Source: an uncultured Mycoplasmatota bacterium
Lineage (GTDB): Bacteria; Bacillota_I; Bacilli_A; RF39; UBA660
NCBI GenBank assembly: GCA_946528555.1
Contig: CAMMYS010000035.1
Location: 1 to 39,097, forward strand
Direction of reading: 5' to 3'
DNA length: 39,097 bases
Shown one piece after another: positions 1 through 8,996 of this stretch. The translations under genes were made by a program, and so were the position numbers. The notes under the pieces were generated by a model. It was given only the letters and a program-made list of their open reading frames with translations. It made no database searches and had not been told where the DNA came from. How positions within the stretch are numbered: position 1 is the first letter of the stretch; each line of letters begins with the position of its first letter.

Positions 1-180
1 TTTTTCTACTTCTTCTTTTGATATTAAATCTCCACTATTTATTTTTATATATCTACTTGGATTTAAAAAATTATTTATATATCCTTTTGAAATATTTGTT
101 GCACTACTATAACTACTAGCACTAATTAATATAGGTATAAATAATAGAAATGTTAATAATAAATAGAAAAGCTTTTTCAT
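1..180 (-). CDS. Secreted protein, N-terminal fragment (paralogue of the 234-3191 gene)
   Basis: This is the first 60 codons of a gene that runs off the left edge. It begins MKKLFYLLLTFLLFIPIL, a short basic stretch and a hydrophobic core that form a signal peptide. The mature part matches the next gene along: both share the pattern YI-NFL-P-RY-K, then SGD-IS-EEVEK. The start is the ATG at 178-180, preceded by GGTG in the same context as the neighbour. The two genes therefore look like a tandem duplication of a secreted protein. The neighbour carries InlB-type repeats and cysteine-rich modules, so this one probably does too, but nothing past residue 60 is visible. Its promoter overlaps the terminator of the upstream paralogue. 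Confidence 0.8.
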   Translation of the reverse strand, partial: MKKLFYLLLTFLLFIPILISASSYSSATNISKGYINNFLNPSRYIKINSGDLISKEEVEK

Positions 181-195
181 ATTATCACCTATATA

Positions 196-223
196 ATTAT
201 AGCAAAAAAACACTTTGCATAAA
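196..223 (-). promoter_or_regulatory. Promoter for the left-edge gene, nested in a terminator
   Basis: On the minus strand a perfect -10 TATAAT (196-201) is preceded by TGC, which makes it an extended -10. TTTATG (218-223), 16 bases upstream, can serve as a weak -35 and lies essentially in the loop of the terminator at 204-233. The spacer contains the terminator's T-run. Confidence 0.55.
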
Positions 224-233
224 AGTGTTTTTT
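204..233 (-). terminator. Intrinsic terminator of the 234-3191 gene
   Basis: An 8-9 bp stem (AAACACTT at 208-215 with AAGTGTTT at 223-230) is followed, on the minus strand, by a run of seven T. It starts right after the TAA stop of the secreted-protein gene. Confidence 0.8.
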
Positions 234-3191
234 TTAATAAATATATACTACAGATAAGTTTCTAGATTTAGCTAATATTTTAAATCTTCTTGCTATATCA
301 TTTCCATATGCTGTTTGAGCACTTTGCGCAAGATCGTATGATTTAAATGTAAATTTAATTTTTCCACCAGTGCTACTGAAATTAACTGTTTTATTTAAAC
401 TACAATCACTTGAAACTCTATTTAGATTTGTATTAGATGGACCTAATTTTGCATTTCCCCATCCCAAACTTGCACTACATGTTGTTAAGTTTCCTGATGT
501 TAAAGTTGAAGTAATTGCAAAACTTGCAGATGCATTTGGTGCATATACATCATATCCACTTGTTCTAGTTCCATATAAGTATTGTAGAATATAAGCTTTA
601 GCATATATTTGCATCTTTGTATAATTACCACTTGGAATAGTATATTCTGATGATGTTTTTGGTTCATCATATCTTTCACCGTTATTTCTAAGTGTTCCTA
701 ATTGTAAATCACCAAATACGTTTCCAATATAATAACCTACAACAACTTTAGTAGTATCAGCACTAACACTGATTGTTTTAGTTGCTCCAGTATGTGAATC
801 TTTAAATGTATGTGATCCAATTGATAAACTTACTGTGCCACTTTTTGCATTACTACCAATATTATATGTTGTTCCACCATCTACTTGAACAGTGCCACCT
901 GGATAAGCTAATATAACAACATCTACATTATCTAATACACATGTATTATTTTCTAATCTATATCCTGCTTTACAAGATAGAATTGTACATAAATTACTTA
1001 CTGTATTATTTGAATTCCATGTTGTAGGTACCCATTCTTTAACAAATTCTGTTTTATTTGGACAATCATCCGGACATATACTATTCGCGCCAGTATTTGT
1101 TACTCCATCACCGCATCCAAAGCACTTATCTGCTCCTTCATATGCTGAATATGATCCAGCAACACAATTCTTACATGTTGTCTTTCCTTCTTCATCTTGG
1201 AATTTTCCTAAACCACATAAGTATTTTTTATTGTCTCCTGGACAACGATTACCTTTTGGACATGGTATCCAATTAGCATATATAGTAATTGTTGAGCCAG
1301 TTTTATTAGCACCTTTTCCAATTAAATCATTTAGAATAACAAATCCTCTAAATTTTTCAATTTGATTATTTAACTCATTTTGTGTATATTCTTGGTTACT
1401 ATTAAATGTAGATTTATATACATTTTCTACTTCAATAACTTTTTCTCCACCACCATTTTCTCTTGTATAATATCCATCAAATATATATCCTTCTTTTGTT
1501 GGTACGTCTAAATATACTGAATTTATATCACCATTTAATACTGAAACTGCCCTACTTCCATAGTATTTTAATACATATGAATCTGTTCCACCAGTTCCAC
1601 CTTTTTTATCTAAATTAACTGCATATTCAGTACTTCCTCCACCTGTACATACATTTTCATTTGTAATATATACCCATTCTCCATGACATGTTGTAACTCT
1701 ATGGTGACAGCTACTACAATTACATAAATATGAATAATATACTGTTGAACAACTACTACCGCAGTCATATTCATCACATATATGAGAACCATGTCTATCA
1801 CAACATTTTCTCGTACAGCTTTGATAAGAACCATAACGTGTGTCACATCCATACACACAGTCTTGAGAAGTCCAATTACATGCATCCCAGAATCTACATT
1901 GTGTACATCTTACTGAACCTGTTGTTGCTGTTGTATATCCATTTGGACATCCATATGCTACATTATCACCTGGGCAATAACTTCCTACAGGACAAATTTT
2001 CCAGTTTGCATATAGTATTAAATTTCCTGGTGTATCTGGATTAAATATTCTTGATTCTGTTCCATCAGCATTATAATATCTATCTCCAGTACCATTTGGT
2101 CCAGTGTAATATCCTTCAAAAGTATATGCTACTCTAGTTGGTCGTGATATTGTTGGCATATCATGTTCATATGGCCAATCTACAACTTCACTTGTTCCAC
2201 CTTCTCCATCTTGTTTTAAGAAAGTTATTTTGAATTTTAAAGGTTCTACATCAAATAATATAGTTTCTGTATTTTCATTATCTTTTAATAAACTATATGT
2301 TGTTTCAAAGAATCCTTTACTATTAACTATTTGTTGTGATGGAGATTTTTCATTTACATAATATCCATTAAATTTCCATCCTTTTCTATAAGGAACATTT
2401 GTTAACTTTCCAACTCTTGTTTTTAAATTACCATCTGTATAATATCCAAGCAAATATCTTGCTGAGAATGAATTTGGTACAGCTGGATCAAACCAGTATG
2501 TTACATCATTATTTGATATATCTAAATGCACTACTTTATATGGTCTTTCTAAAGTGTTTGAATATCTTGAACCATCAAAATTAACTTCACATTCTATATC
2601 TTTTTCTACATTTGTTATTTCTAATGTTGAACCAGTTACTGATACTCCACAAGTATTATTTAAATATTTATAACCTTGTTTAGGTTCCAATACAAATGAA
2701 ACTTTTCCAAAAGCATCTACATTTTTAGTAACAGATTCTACGCTATCTACTGTTCCTTCACCAGTACCAACTTTTACTGTTACTTTAAATGCATCTACAA
2801 ATATCCATGGGTCAGTAAACTTTCCTGTTCCTTTAACTTTTGTATCGTGGTTTACTATTTGTGTTATTTTAGTTTTATAATTTTCATTTTGTGGTCTTTG
2901 TTCTATTTTTTCAGATATAACATATTTATTTTTTGCCCAGAATTTTGTTCCATCATACATATATGATGATACAGTTAGTAATCTATTATCACTATCTTTT
3001 CTTACCATGGTTTTTTCTACTTCTTCACGAGAAATAAAATCTCCACTATCAACTTTCATATATCTTTCTGGATATAAAAAGTTTTTAATATACTTTTTTG
3101 TTAATTTTTCTGCATTATTAAAAGTATTAGCACAAACCAATACTGGTATAAATAATAATGTAATTAAAATTGAATAGACCACTTTTTTCAT
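234..3191 (-). CDS. Large secreted InlB-repeat, cysteine-rich protein
   Basis: This protein has 985 residues from the ATG at 3189-3191, which has a GGTG site seven bases upstream. An in-frame start 19 codons earlier has no ribosome site and would bury the signal peptide (MKKVVYSILITLLFIPVLVC). At least two Listeria-Bacteroides (InlB-B) repeats are visible, near residues 317-396 and 522-642. They end in the typical LILYANW and TIYANW and carry FEGYYT/FDGYYT cores. Each is followed by a cysteine-rich module starting CP-G-CPGDN. The first module (about 398-514) has 19 cysteines in about 117 residues. The second (about 643-750) has C-G-YS-C-C spacing like GCC2/GCC3 or ephrin-receptor-like motifs. 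A C-terminal domain of about 230 residues is unrecognised. There is no LPXTG signal, so the protein is secreted or held non-covalently. Adhesion is a guess from the family. It lies directly downstream of the type VII locus but carries an ordinary Sec signal. Confidence 0.85.
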   Translation of the reverse strand: MKKVVYSILITLLFIPVLVCANTFNNAEKLTKKYIKNFLYPERYMKVDSGDFISREEVEKTMVRKDSDNRLLTVSSYMYDGTKFWAKNKYVISEKIEQRPQNENYKTKITQIVNHDTKVKGTGKFTDPWIFVDAFKVTVKVGTGEGTVDSVESVTKNVDAFGKVSFVLEPKQGYKYLNNTCGVSVTGSTLEITNVEKDIECEVNFDGSRYSNTLERPYKVVHLDISNNDVTYWFDPAVPNSFSARYLLGYYTDGNLKTRVGKLTNVPYRKGWKFNGYYVNEKSPSQQIVNSKGFFETTYSLLKDNENTETILFDVEPLKFKITFLKQDGEGGTSEVVDWPYEHDMPTISRPTRVAYTFEGYYTGPNGTGDRYYNADGTESRIFNPDTPGNLILYANWKICPVGSYCPGDNVAYGCPNGYTTATTGSVRCTQCRFWDACNWTSQDCVYGCDTRYGSYQSCTRKCCDRHGSHICDEYDCGSSCSTVYYSYLCNCSSCHHRVTTCHGEWVYITNENVCTGGGSTEYAVNLDKKGGTGGTDSYVLKYYGSRAVSVLNGDINSVYLDVPTKEGYIFDGYYTRENGGGEKVIEVENVYKSTFNSNQEYTQNELNNQIEKFRGFVILNDLIGKGANKTGSTITIYANWIPCPKGNRCPGDNKKYLCGLGKFQDEEGKTTCKNCVAGSYSAYEGADKCFGCGDGVTNTGANSICPDDCPNKTEFVKEWVPTTWNSNNTVSNLCTILSCKAGYRLENNTCVLDNVDVVILAYPGGTVQVDGGTTYNIGSNAKSGTVSLSIGSHTFKDSHTGATKTISVSADTTKVVVGYYIGNVFGDLQLGTLRNNGERYDEPKTSSEYTIPSGNYTKMQIYAKAYILQYLYGTRTSGYDVYAPNASASFAITSTLTSGNLTTCSASLGWGNAKLGPSNTNLNRVSSDCSLNKTVNFSSTGGKIKFTFKSYDLAQSAQTAYGNDIARRFKILAKSRNLSVVYIY

Positions 3192-3230
3192 ATTTTCACC
3201 TATTATAATTATATTATATTTTCTAAATAA

Positions 3231-3257
3231 AAAAAACACTTTTTTCAAAAGTGTTTT
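3231..3257 (-). terminator. Terminator of the type VII secretion operon
   Basis: A perfect stem (AAAACACTTTT at 3233-3243 with AAAAGTGTTTT at 3247-3257) is followed by a T-run on the minus strand. It abuts the stop of the EsaB-like gene and separates the secretion locus from the secreted-protein gene. Confidence 0.8.
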
Positions 3258-3509
3258 TTATATTAATATTACTCTAGTTCCGTTTTTAATATTAGTATTT
3301 TTAATTACTGCATTCATATCATATAAGTCCCCTGTTGTTTTACAAATTAAAACTGGTTCTCTTCTTTCATAAAAATCACTAGTTAGTTCAGGTATAGCTT
3401 TTTTAAGAACAGTAATTAAATCATGTATTCTTCTATCTATTGGAACTAATAATTCATATTTTTTATCCAAAATTGGTAATTCTACAATTACATATACTCT
3501 AAAATCCAT
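3258..3509 (-). CDS. esaB: EsaB/YukD-like ubiquitin-fold type VII secretion protein
   Basis: This is an 83-residue acidic/basic protein with no membrane segment, the usual size for EsaB/YukD (about 80 aa). It starts VYVIVELP, has a central amphipathic helix (HDLITVLKKAIPEL), and ends with a strand (GTRVILI), consistent with a ubiquitin-like beta-grasp fold. In Bacillus and Staphylococcus this family is a cytosolic accessory of the T7SSb machine, encoded beside EssC. Here the ATG follows a strong AGGAGG site that overlaps the essC stop, with only 9 bases between the genes, so the two are translationally linked. It is the last gene before the terminator. Assignment rests on size, strand pattern and position; sequence in this family is weakly conserved. 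Confidence 0.75.
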   Translation of the reverse strand: MDFRVYVIVELPILDKKYELLVPIDRRIHDLITVLKKAIPELTSDFYERREPVLICKTTGDLYDMNAVIKNTNIKNGTRVILI

Positions 3510-3518
3510 ATAACCCTC

Positions 3519-6500
3519 CTACTCTCTAGTATAGAAGTCTAATACTTTGATAAATCTAGCATTACCTCTATCTACGTTATATCCAAAGTCAACTGGTATT
3601 TGACTTCTTGTTTGTTTATTATATGTTGATGATTTAATAGTAAATTGATCTGTAATTCCAGAACCAACCCATATAGCATTAATTGGTTGTACACAGTTTC
3701 TATAGAATTCTTCAAATTCATACATCTTAATCTTAGGAACTGCATCAGCAATTATCATTCTAACATTAGGTACATTCTTTAAGTCTGCTAATGTATCTTT
3801 TATACTCTTTAAATCTTCCTTAGGGAATAAATTCATAAATGCTTCTATACCAAGAACTAATATTACACTAGTCTTAGTTGCATCAGCTTTCATATTTTCA
3901 ATTAAAGGTATAATTTCATTAGCATTTGTACTGTAATAATGATTAAATGACGCTATATCTTTTACTGTTTCACCTGGATCTGCAAAATATAAATCTACGT
4001 TATACATATTTTGTATAACTTTAGCAAGTGATGGAATAAATCTATCAAGTACAGATATATCTTGACAAGATATAAGTGAAATTGGATTCTTTTGGAAGTT
4101 AAATGTACTAACTTCAAGTGTACTCTTATAAATACCAATTGGAGTATTTTTAAGATCAGTAATTTTATTAGATATATCTTCCATACGTACATGATTTGGA
4201 AGAACTGCGATTGTTTCAGCACGTCTCTTAACTTTTTCACTTAATTGCTTACAAATATTCTTAATAAATACATTAATTTCATCCCACTTATATGGATAAG
4301 CAGTTTGGAATTCAAATATTTGTCCATCAAGTTTTACTAAACCTCTACCATCAATAGCACTAGGTATTAATCCATGTACTGGTCCTAGAACACTTGAATA
4401 ATCTCCATCATCATTAAATTGTAAGCAGAATGTATTGCTGAAGTTTTGTGTTGTTTTTCCTCTTACTCCATTTGCTCCAGTAGCACTTATTACGAAATAA
4501 ATACCATACTTTTCACATTCACGAGTAAGTGAAGAAATAATTCCAACAAAATCTTCATATGTTTCAGATAACATTTCATAGTTACTAATCATAACAATGA
4601 TTCTTGGAAGAGTTTTACCACTATTCTTAATATAAATACTATAATTACCATTATATTCAGAGAATAATTTTTTTCTTCTTTCTAATTCTTTAGCAATTGT
4701 TGCAAATAAGTTAACTACTTTTTCATCTTCATTTACAAAGATTACATCTCCTACTTGAGGAGCCTCTAAAAATGATCCAAACATTTCATTACCAAAGTCT
4801 AGTATATAAATGTTAACTTCATCTGAAGAGTGATTAATAATTAAACTATATACAATAGCTGATAGCATTATTTCTTTTCCAATAGCACCATATACAAGTG
4901 TATTACCTGTATCACCAAAGTTAACTGTAAGTAATCCTTGTCTTTGATTATTAGGGTCATCATATTCACCAACTACTGCTGTTAAATCCCATAATTTAGG
5001 CATAAATGAATATTTTCTAATTAAGTTAGTTACAAATATCTCAGCAGGTATTTTATCTAACCATAATTTCTTGGCAACTAAGTTTTTAGAAGCAGCAGCA
5101 TCACAAATATATTTTAAAATATTTGGAAGTTCTTCTCCTAAACTTATTCCTTCTACTCTTTCAACAGTTTCTATATTTCTATATGTATCACCAATATTAT
5201 TTATAAATGATACATTTCTATCAACAGTTTTAGCTATTTTATCTTTAGGAATATATTTAGTTCCTGCATAAGCAGCTTGTCCCATTGCGAAATAATCATT
5301 ATAACCTACTTGTAAATAGAAACGTCCTGGGTTCTTTAATGTAACTGCATCTGGACATTTAATAACATCCATAGAGTCAGCTCTTTCTTGAACTTTTAAA
5401 CAAACTTTAAATTTAGAGTTTGACCAAATTTGATCATCTACAATACCACTTGGTTTTTGTGTTGCTAGAATTAAGTGAACTCCTAAAGAACGTCCAATAC
5501 GAGCAGTACTAATTAACTCTTGCATAAATGATGATTGTTGAGATTTTAACTCAGCAAACTCATCTGAAATAATGAATAAGTGAGATACAGGCTCATCAAT
5601 CTTACCATCTCTATACATTTGTTGATATTTATATATATCTAGTGTACTTTCATTTAATTTAATTTTTGCTTGATTAAATAATTCTTGTCTTCTCTTTAAC
5701 TCAGATTGAATACTAGCAAGTGCTCTATTAATTTCAGCTTTATCTAAGTTTGTGATTGTTCCAGCTAAATGTGGTAATTTAACTCCAGTTAATTTATTTT
5801 CAAATGCACCTGTAAGTCCACCACCTTTGTAGTCAATAAGTACAAATGATACTTCTTCTGGACTAAAGTTTAAACACATTGATAGTATGAATGTGATAAT
5901 AAATTCAGATTTACCTGAACCAGTCATACCTGCTATTAAGCCATGTGGTCCATGGAACTTTTCATGTAAGTCTAGAGTAAATAATTCTCCATCACCACGA
6001 ATTCCAATTGGAACACTTAAACTATTAACAGGATCTGATTTAACCCATCTATCAAGAACATTTAATTGCTCTATTTTACCAACTTTGCACATTTCTAAGA
6101 AACCAATTGATTTAGAGAAATTTTCAAATACTAAATCTGATTTAATTGGAATATTAGATAATTTTTCACATAATAATGGTAAATTTATATCTTCAAACTT
6201 ATCCATTACAAATGAAACTTGGTTATCTTTATTTAAATCATTTGATACAATAGCACATGTTTTAGCATCTGCTGTTAAGAAATTATTACATTCATTTGGT
6301 AAATTAGATATTCCATCATTTAGTATTATTAATCCAAATCCTAAATTACCTGGTTCTTTTAATACTTTATTAATAATTTCTACATTTTTATTTTTCTTAA
6401 TATTATCAACAATAATTAAGTAATATGGTTTAACACTTTTATAATTAATTCCACCATCTTCATTAGCATTATGTCTAGCCATATATACTTGTTCTAAATA

Positions 6501-8075
6501 ATATGAAATCTTAGACATATCATCATAATTATTAGCAAAGAATCTTATATCTCTAGCATCACTCCATGTATGAGGTAACATTTTAAATGTTTCCCACATA
6601 TCACTTGTATTATCACTAATCATATATACTAGTTTTAAATCGTCATAAGAATGATATGTTGCTAATTGAAGCATGATATTTTTAATCATTACTTCTCTAT
6701 ATTGAGTTTCACCAATCATAACTAATTTATTCTTTTGAGCTAAATTAATAGTAACTGGTGCATTTGGTATTTCTTTAGCAGTTTCTGTTACATTAGTAAG
6801 AGCATCTTTTAAATTATCTTCTCTCATTGTAAAATCTTCAACTGCATATGATAAGTTAAGCTTTAGTGGAATAGTTCCTAAACCAACTCTTACTTCTAAG
6901 AAGTCTTCACTATCAATTTTCCTTTGCCATAAAGTTCTTGTTTTATTTAAAATAATATTTTTTAAATATCTTGGTTCTGGGAAATTCTCAAGTAATATTT
7001 GATGTTGATTATGTTTAATAGTAGCTATTTTATTTCTCTTTTCAGCTAAATAATCACTATATTTTCTTTGTCTTTCTGCTTCATTCTTTTGTTGCTTTTT
7101 CTTTTGATAATTTCTTGATAATGATGGCCATAATACAACTGATGCTATCATAGCAACAGCTATTAATAATGCAGGCCAAGCTTTATCTATAGTAGAATTA
7201 CCATTCATTAAATTCATAACTGATGTTGACACACTAACTGCAGAAGACATAGTCATTGTAAGCATAGGACCTAATGTCATAAATAATGGTGTTTCATCAG
7301 GTTCTGTCTTTCCAGGAGGACTATCTATTTTCATAGTTTCTTCTGTTACAGAAGTAGTAAATCTAGGTTGTCTAGAATAATAATCATTTTCTACATATAA
7401 TGTAGCACTATCATCTTCATCAGTAGGCTTTGGATCTTGTGAATATGTTGGTAAAACACTTTCTGCTAACATATCAGAATTAATTCTCATTCTATTATTA
7501 TAATTATTAATCATAATACTATCATTAATAACTATGAATGTATATCCAAATATAAAGATTATATCTCCATTTTCAAGTCTTCTTTCTAATGTTCTAGAAT
7601 CATTAACATAAATACCATTTTTTGTATCAATTGCTTTTACTGAAAAACCTTGTTCATCACGTTTAATAACAGCATGATTTTCATTAATATATTCGTTGTT
7701 TAAAATAATATTAGATGCAGGGCTTTTACCTATTGTATATTCACCTTGTTTTACGACTTTATATGTTCTATAAGATTCATCATTTTCTTTATAAATATAT
7801 AATAATACAGAAGAATAATTATCATTATTATCTCTAATCTTCAATGGATAGAAGCTATTTAATGATAAAGATAACTTTTCAACTTTAGCTCCTGCTATTT
7901 CAAGATAACAAGTACTATTAGACAACAAAAACCAAGAGTCTTCTATTTTCTCAATTGAAATTAGTTCCCTCTCGTTTCCACCTTCGTCAGTATCCTTAAT
8001 CCAATATGAATCTACATTCTCACTTGGAAATGGATATTTATATAGTTTGTCATGTTTAATAACAACTATTTGCAT
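3519..8075 (-). CDS. essC: EssC-type FtsK/SpoIIIE ATPase of type VII secretion
   Basis: This 1518-residue protein is the motor and membrane core of T7SSb; members are about 1450-1500 aa. The N-terminus holds a forkhead-associated region (about 105-185, with YTIGKSPASNI and NENHAVI), preceded by a second, less clear FHA-like fold (1-95). Two membrane segments lie near 268-290 and 299-319, followed by a basic coiled coil. The first FtsK/SpoIIIE domain has an intact Walker A (GMTGSGKS, about 714-721) and a Walker B-type FIISDEFAEL (about 835). The second (about 1060) and third (about 1335) ATPase folds have degenerate P-loops (GAIGKE; LISCQD), as is usual in EssC, so ATP turnover is expected mainly in domain 1. 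The start has GGGAG eight bases upstream. The EssA, EssB and EsaA partners known from Staphylococcus and Bacillus are not in the window. Confidence 0.95.
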   Translation of the reverse strand: MQIVVIKHDKLYKYPFPSENVDSYWIKDTDEGGNERELISIEKIEDSWFLLSNSTCYLEIAGAKVEKLSLSLNSFYPLKIRDNNDNYSSVLLYIYKENDESYRTYKVVKQGEYTIGKSPASNIILNNEYINENHAVIKRDEQGFSVKAIDTKNGIYVNDSRTLERRLENGDIIFIFGYTFIVINDSIMINNYNNRMRINSDMLAESVLPTYSQDPKPTDEDDSATLYVENDYYSRQPRFTTSVTEETMKIDSPPGKTEPDETPLFMTLGPMLTMTMSSAVSVSTSVMNLMNGNSTIDKAWPALLIAVAMIASVVLWPSLSRNYQKKKQQKNEAERQRKYSDYLAEKRNKIATIKHNQHQILLENFPEPRYLKNIILNKTRTLWQRKIDSEDFLEVRVGLGTIPLKLNLSYAVEDFTMREDNLKDALTNVTETAKEIPNAPVTINLAQKNKLVMIGETQYREVMIKNIMLQLATYHSYDDLKLVYMISDNTSDMWETFKMLPHTWSDARDIRFFANNYDDMSKISYYLEQVYMARHNANEDGGINYKSVKPYYLIIVDNIKKNKNVEIINKVLKEPGNLGFGLIILNDGISNLPNECNNFLTADAKTCAIVSNDLNKDNQVSFVMDKFEDINLPLLCEKLSNIPIKSDLVFENFSKSIGFLEMCKVGKIEQLNVLDRWVKSDPVNSLSVPIGIRGDGELFTLDLHEKFHGPHGLIAGMTGSGKSEFIITFILSMCLNFSPEEVSFVLIDYKGGGLTGAFENKLTGVKLPHLAGTITNLDKAEINRALASIQSELKRRQELFNQAKIKLNESTLDIYKYQQMYRDGKIDEPVSHLFIISDEFAELKSQQSSFMQELISTARIGRSLGVHLILATQKPSGIVDDQIWSNSKFKVCLKVQERADSMDVIKCPDAVTLKNPGRFYLQVGYNDYFAMGQAAYAGTKYIPKDKIAKTVDRNVSFINNIGDTYRNIETVERVEGISLGEELPNILKYICDAAASKNLVAKKLWLDKIPAEIFVTNLIRKYSFMPKLWDLTAVVGEYDDPNNQRQGLLTVNFGDTGNTLVYGAIGKEIMLSAIVYSLIINHSSDEVNIYILDFGNEMFGSFLEAPQVGDVIFVNEDEKVVNLFATIAKELERRKKLFSEYNGNYSIYIKNSGKTLPRIIVMISNYEMLSETYEDFVGIISSLTRECEKYGIYFVISATGANGVRGKTTQNFSNTFCLQFNDDGDYSSVLGPVHGLIPSAIDGRGLVKLDGQIFEFQTAYPYKWDEINVFIKNICKQLSEKVKRRAETIAVLPNHVRMEDISNKITDLKNTPIGIYKSTLEVSTFNFQKNPISLISCQDISVLDRFIPSLAKVIQNMYNVDLYFADPGETVKDIASFNHYYSTNANEIIPLIENMKADATKTSVILVLGIEAFMNLFPKEDLKSIKDTLADLKNVPNVRMIIADAVPKIKMYEFEEFYRNCVQPINAIWVGSGITDQFTIKSSTYNKQTRSQIPVDFGYNVDRGNARFIKVLDFYTRE

Positions 8076-8106
8076 CTAATAAACTCCCTCTTCTTCTTTT
8101 AATATA

Positions 8107-8559
8107 TTAATATAACATTTCTGTTTTAACTTCTGTTTCTACCTCAGTATTTCTTTCTACTGCTATATTTTCATTATATTCATGTTCTTTCATTTCTTGT
8201 TCTCTATATAATGCTTTTTGTTCTCTTTCAGCAGCATCTCTTTGATTATATAAATCTTTTAATTCTTCTTTAGCATCTAATCTTTGATCATCAATATTAC
8301 TCATAACATTTTTTAAATATATTTTGTTACTATCACTAATATCTGCTAATTTTCTTTCTATTCGATTACCTTTCATAGATGCACCTAATAATTCAACACA
8401 TTTTTCTACACTTTTAGACAATGAAACAAACCCATCTTCTAATGTGTTTAAGGTTTTCATCTTTTCTTTATTATTGTCTATTCTAATATCAATACTATTT
8501 ATCTTTTGTTTGTTCAGATAAATCCTATTGTCAGCCACCTTTTTTTCTTCGTCTTCCAC
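8107..8559 (-). CDS. Coiled-coil protein of the type VII locus
   Basis: This 150-residue, highly charged, mostly helical protein is not recognised with certainty. Long heptad-like stretches (about 20-60 and 85-130, rich in E, K, R, Q) predict coiled coil. No membrane segment or signal peptide is seen. The start is the GTG at 8557-8559, with AAGAGGTG just upstream; a later GTG is possible. It sits between the WXG100-like genes and essC, the place where small helical partner or chaperone proteins (YwqH/DUF5082-like, LXG partners) are often found. A role as substrate partner or as a scaffold on EssC is an inference from position only. A terminator-like hairpin at 8622-8643 separates it from the upstream gene. 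Confidence 0.65.
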   Translation of the reverse strand: MEDEEKKVADNRIYLNKQKINSIDIRIDNNKEKMKTLNTLEDGFVSLSKSVEKCVELLGASMKGNRIERKLADISDSNKIYLKNVMSNIDDQRLDAKEELKDLYNQRDAAEREQKALYREQEMKEHEYNENIAVERNTEVETEVKTEMLY

Positions 8560-8621
8560 TAGTGCACCTCTTATATCTTTCCATTATTAATATAATTGTA
8601 TCACATTTTTTTCAATATAAA

Positions 8622-8643
8622 AAGAAGTATTTTCATACTTCTT
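8622..8643 (-). terminator. Terminator-like hairpin inside the type VII locus
   Basis: A 9-bp stem (AAGAAGTAT with ATACTTCTT) and 4-base loop are followed on the minus strand by TTTT then A. It lies just after the stop of the second WXG100-like gene. It should end much of the transcription before the coiled-coil gene and essC, giving more WXG100 product than EssC. Confidence 0.7.
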
Positions 8644-8659
8644 AATATTTTTTCTAAAA

Positions 8660-8974
8660 TTAGTTTTGTAATTGTTCTGCTTGAGCAGCCATTTGTCTTT
8701 CCATATAAGCAGTTTCTTCTGAAGCTCCTGTTATATTATCAGCAAATTGTTGTACTAAAGCACAATAATCATCAAATTTTTGTTTTAATCCATCATATCT
8801 TTGTTTTAAAGATTCACTTGCATCTCCTACAAATGCATCTTCTCCACCTACTCTTGCCATTTCAGCACCGAAATCACCGAAAATTCCATTCATTGCATCT
8901 TTGCAAGCAACGATTTCTTCAGCATGAGCTTTAGTTTGTGGATATGATAAATATGTACTATTATTATCAGCCAT
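8660..8974 (-). CDS. WXG100-like (EsxA/ESAT-6 family) type VII substrate
   Basis: This 104-residue protein has the helix-turn-helix outline of the WXG100 family, the small dimeric substrates and export partners of type VII secretion. The turn sits near residue 45, where FVGDASESLKQRY matches the usual W-x-G turn and following helix, but the tryptophan is replaced by phenylalanine. The second helix is long and rich in Q, A and E. There is no signal peptide, as expected. A strong AGGAGGAG site precedes the ATG. The 22-base gap to the upstream WXG100-like gene suggests co-expression, perhaps as a heterodimer. The C-terminal YxxxD/E export signal is not clearly present (it reads YMERQ). Confidence 0.8.
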   Translation of the reverse strand: MADNNSTYLSYPQTKAHAEEIVACKDAMNGIFGDFGAEMARVGGEDAFVGDASESLKQRYDGLKQKFDDYCALVQQFADNITGASEETAYMERQMAAQAEQLQN

Positions 8975-8996
8975 TATTAACTCCTCCTCTTACCTA

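Noticed and set aside
1610..1885. 91-codon minus-strand frame within the cysteine-rich region
   Set aside because: It is another frame of the 985-residue secreted protein, whose signal peptide, repeats and terminator are all in the main frame.
3192..3248. Upstream start of the 985-residue protein (19 extra codons)
   Set aside because: No ribosome site; it would overlap the preceding terminator and hide a standard signal peptide.
5887..6423. 178-codon plus-strand open frame opposite essC
   Set aside because: It lies wholly inside the essC ATPase domain, has no ribosome site and no family features; it is an antisense shadow of AT-rich coding sequence.
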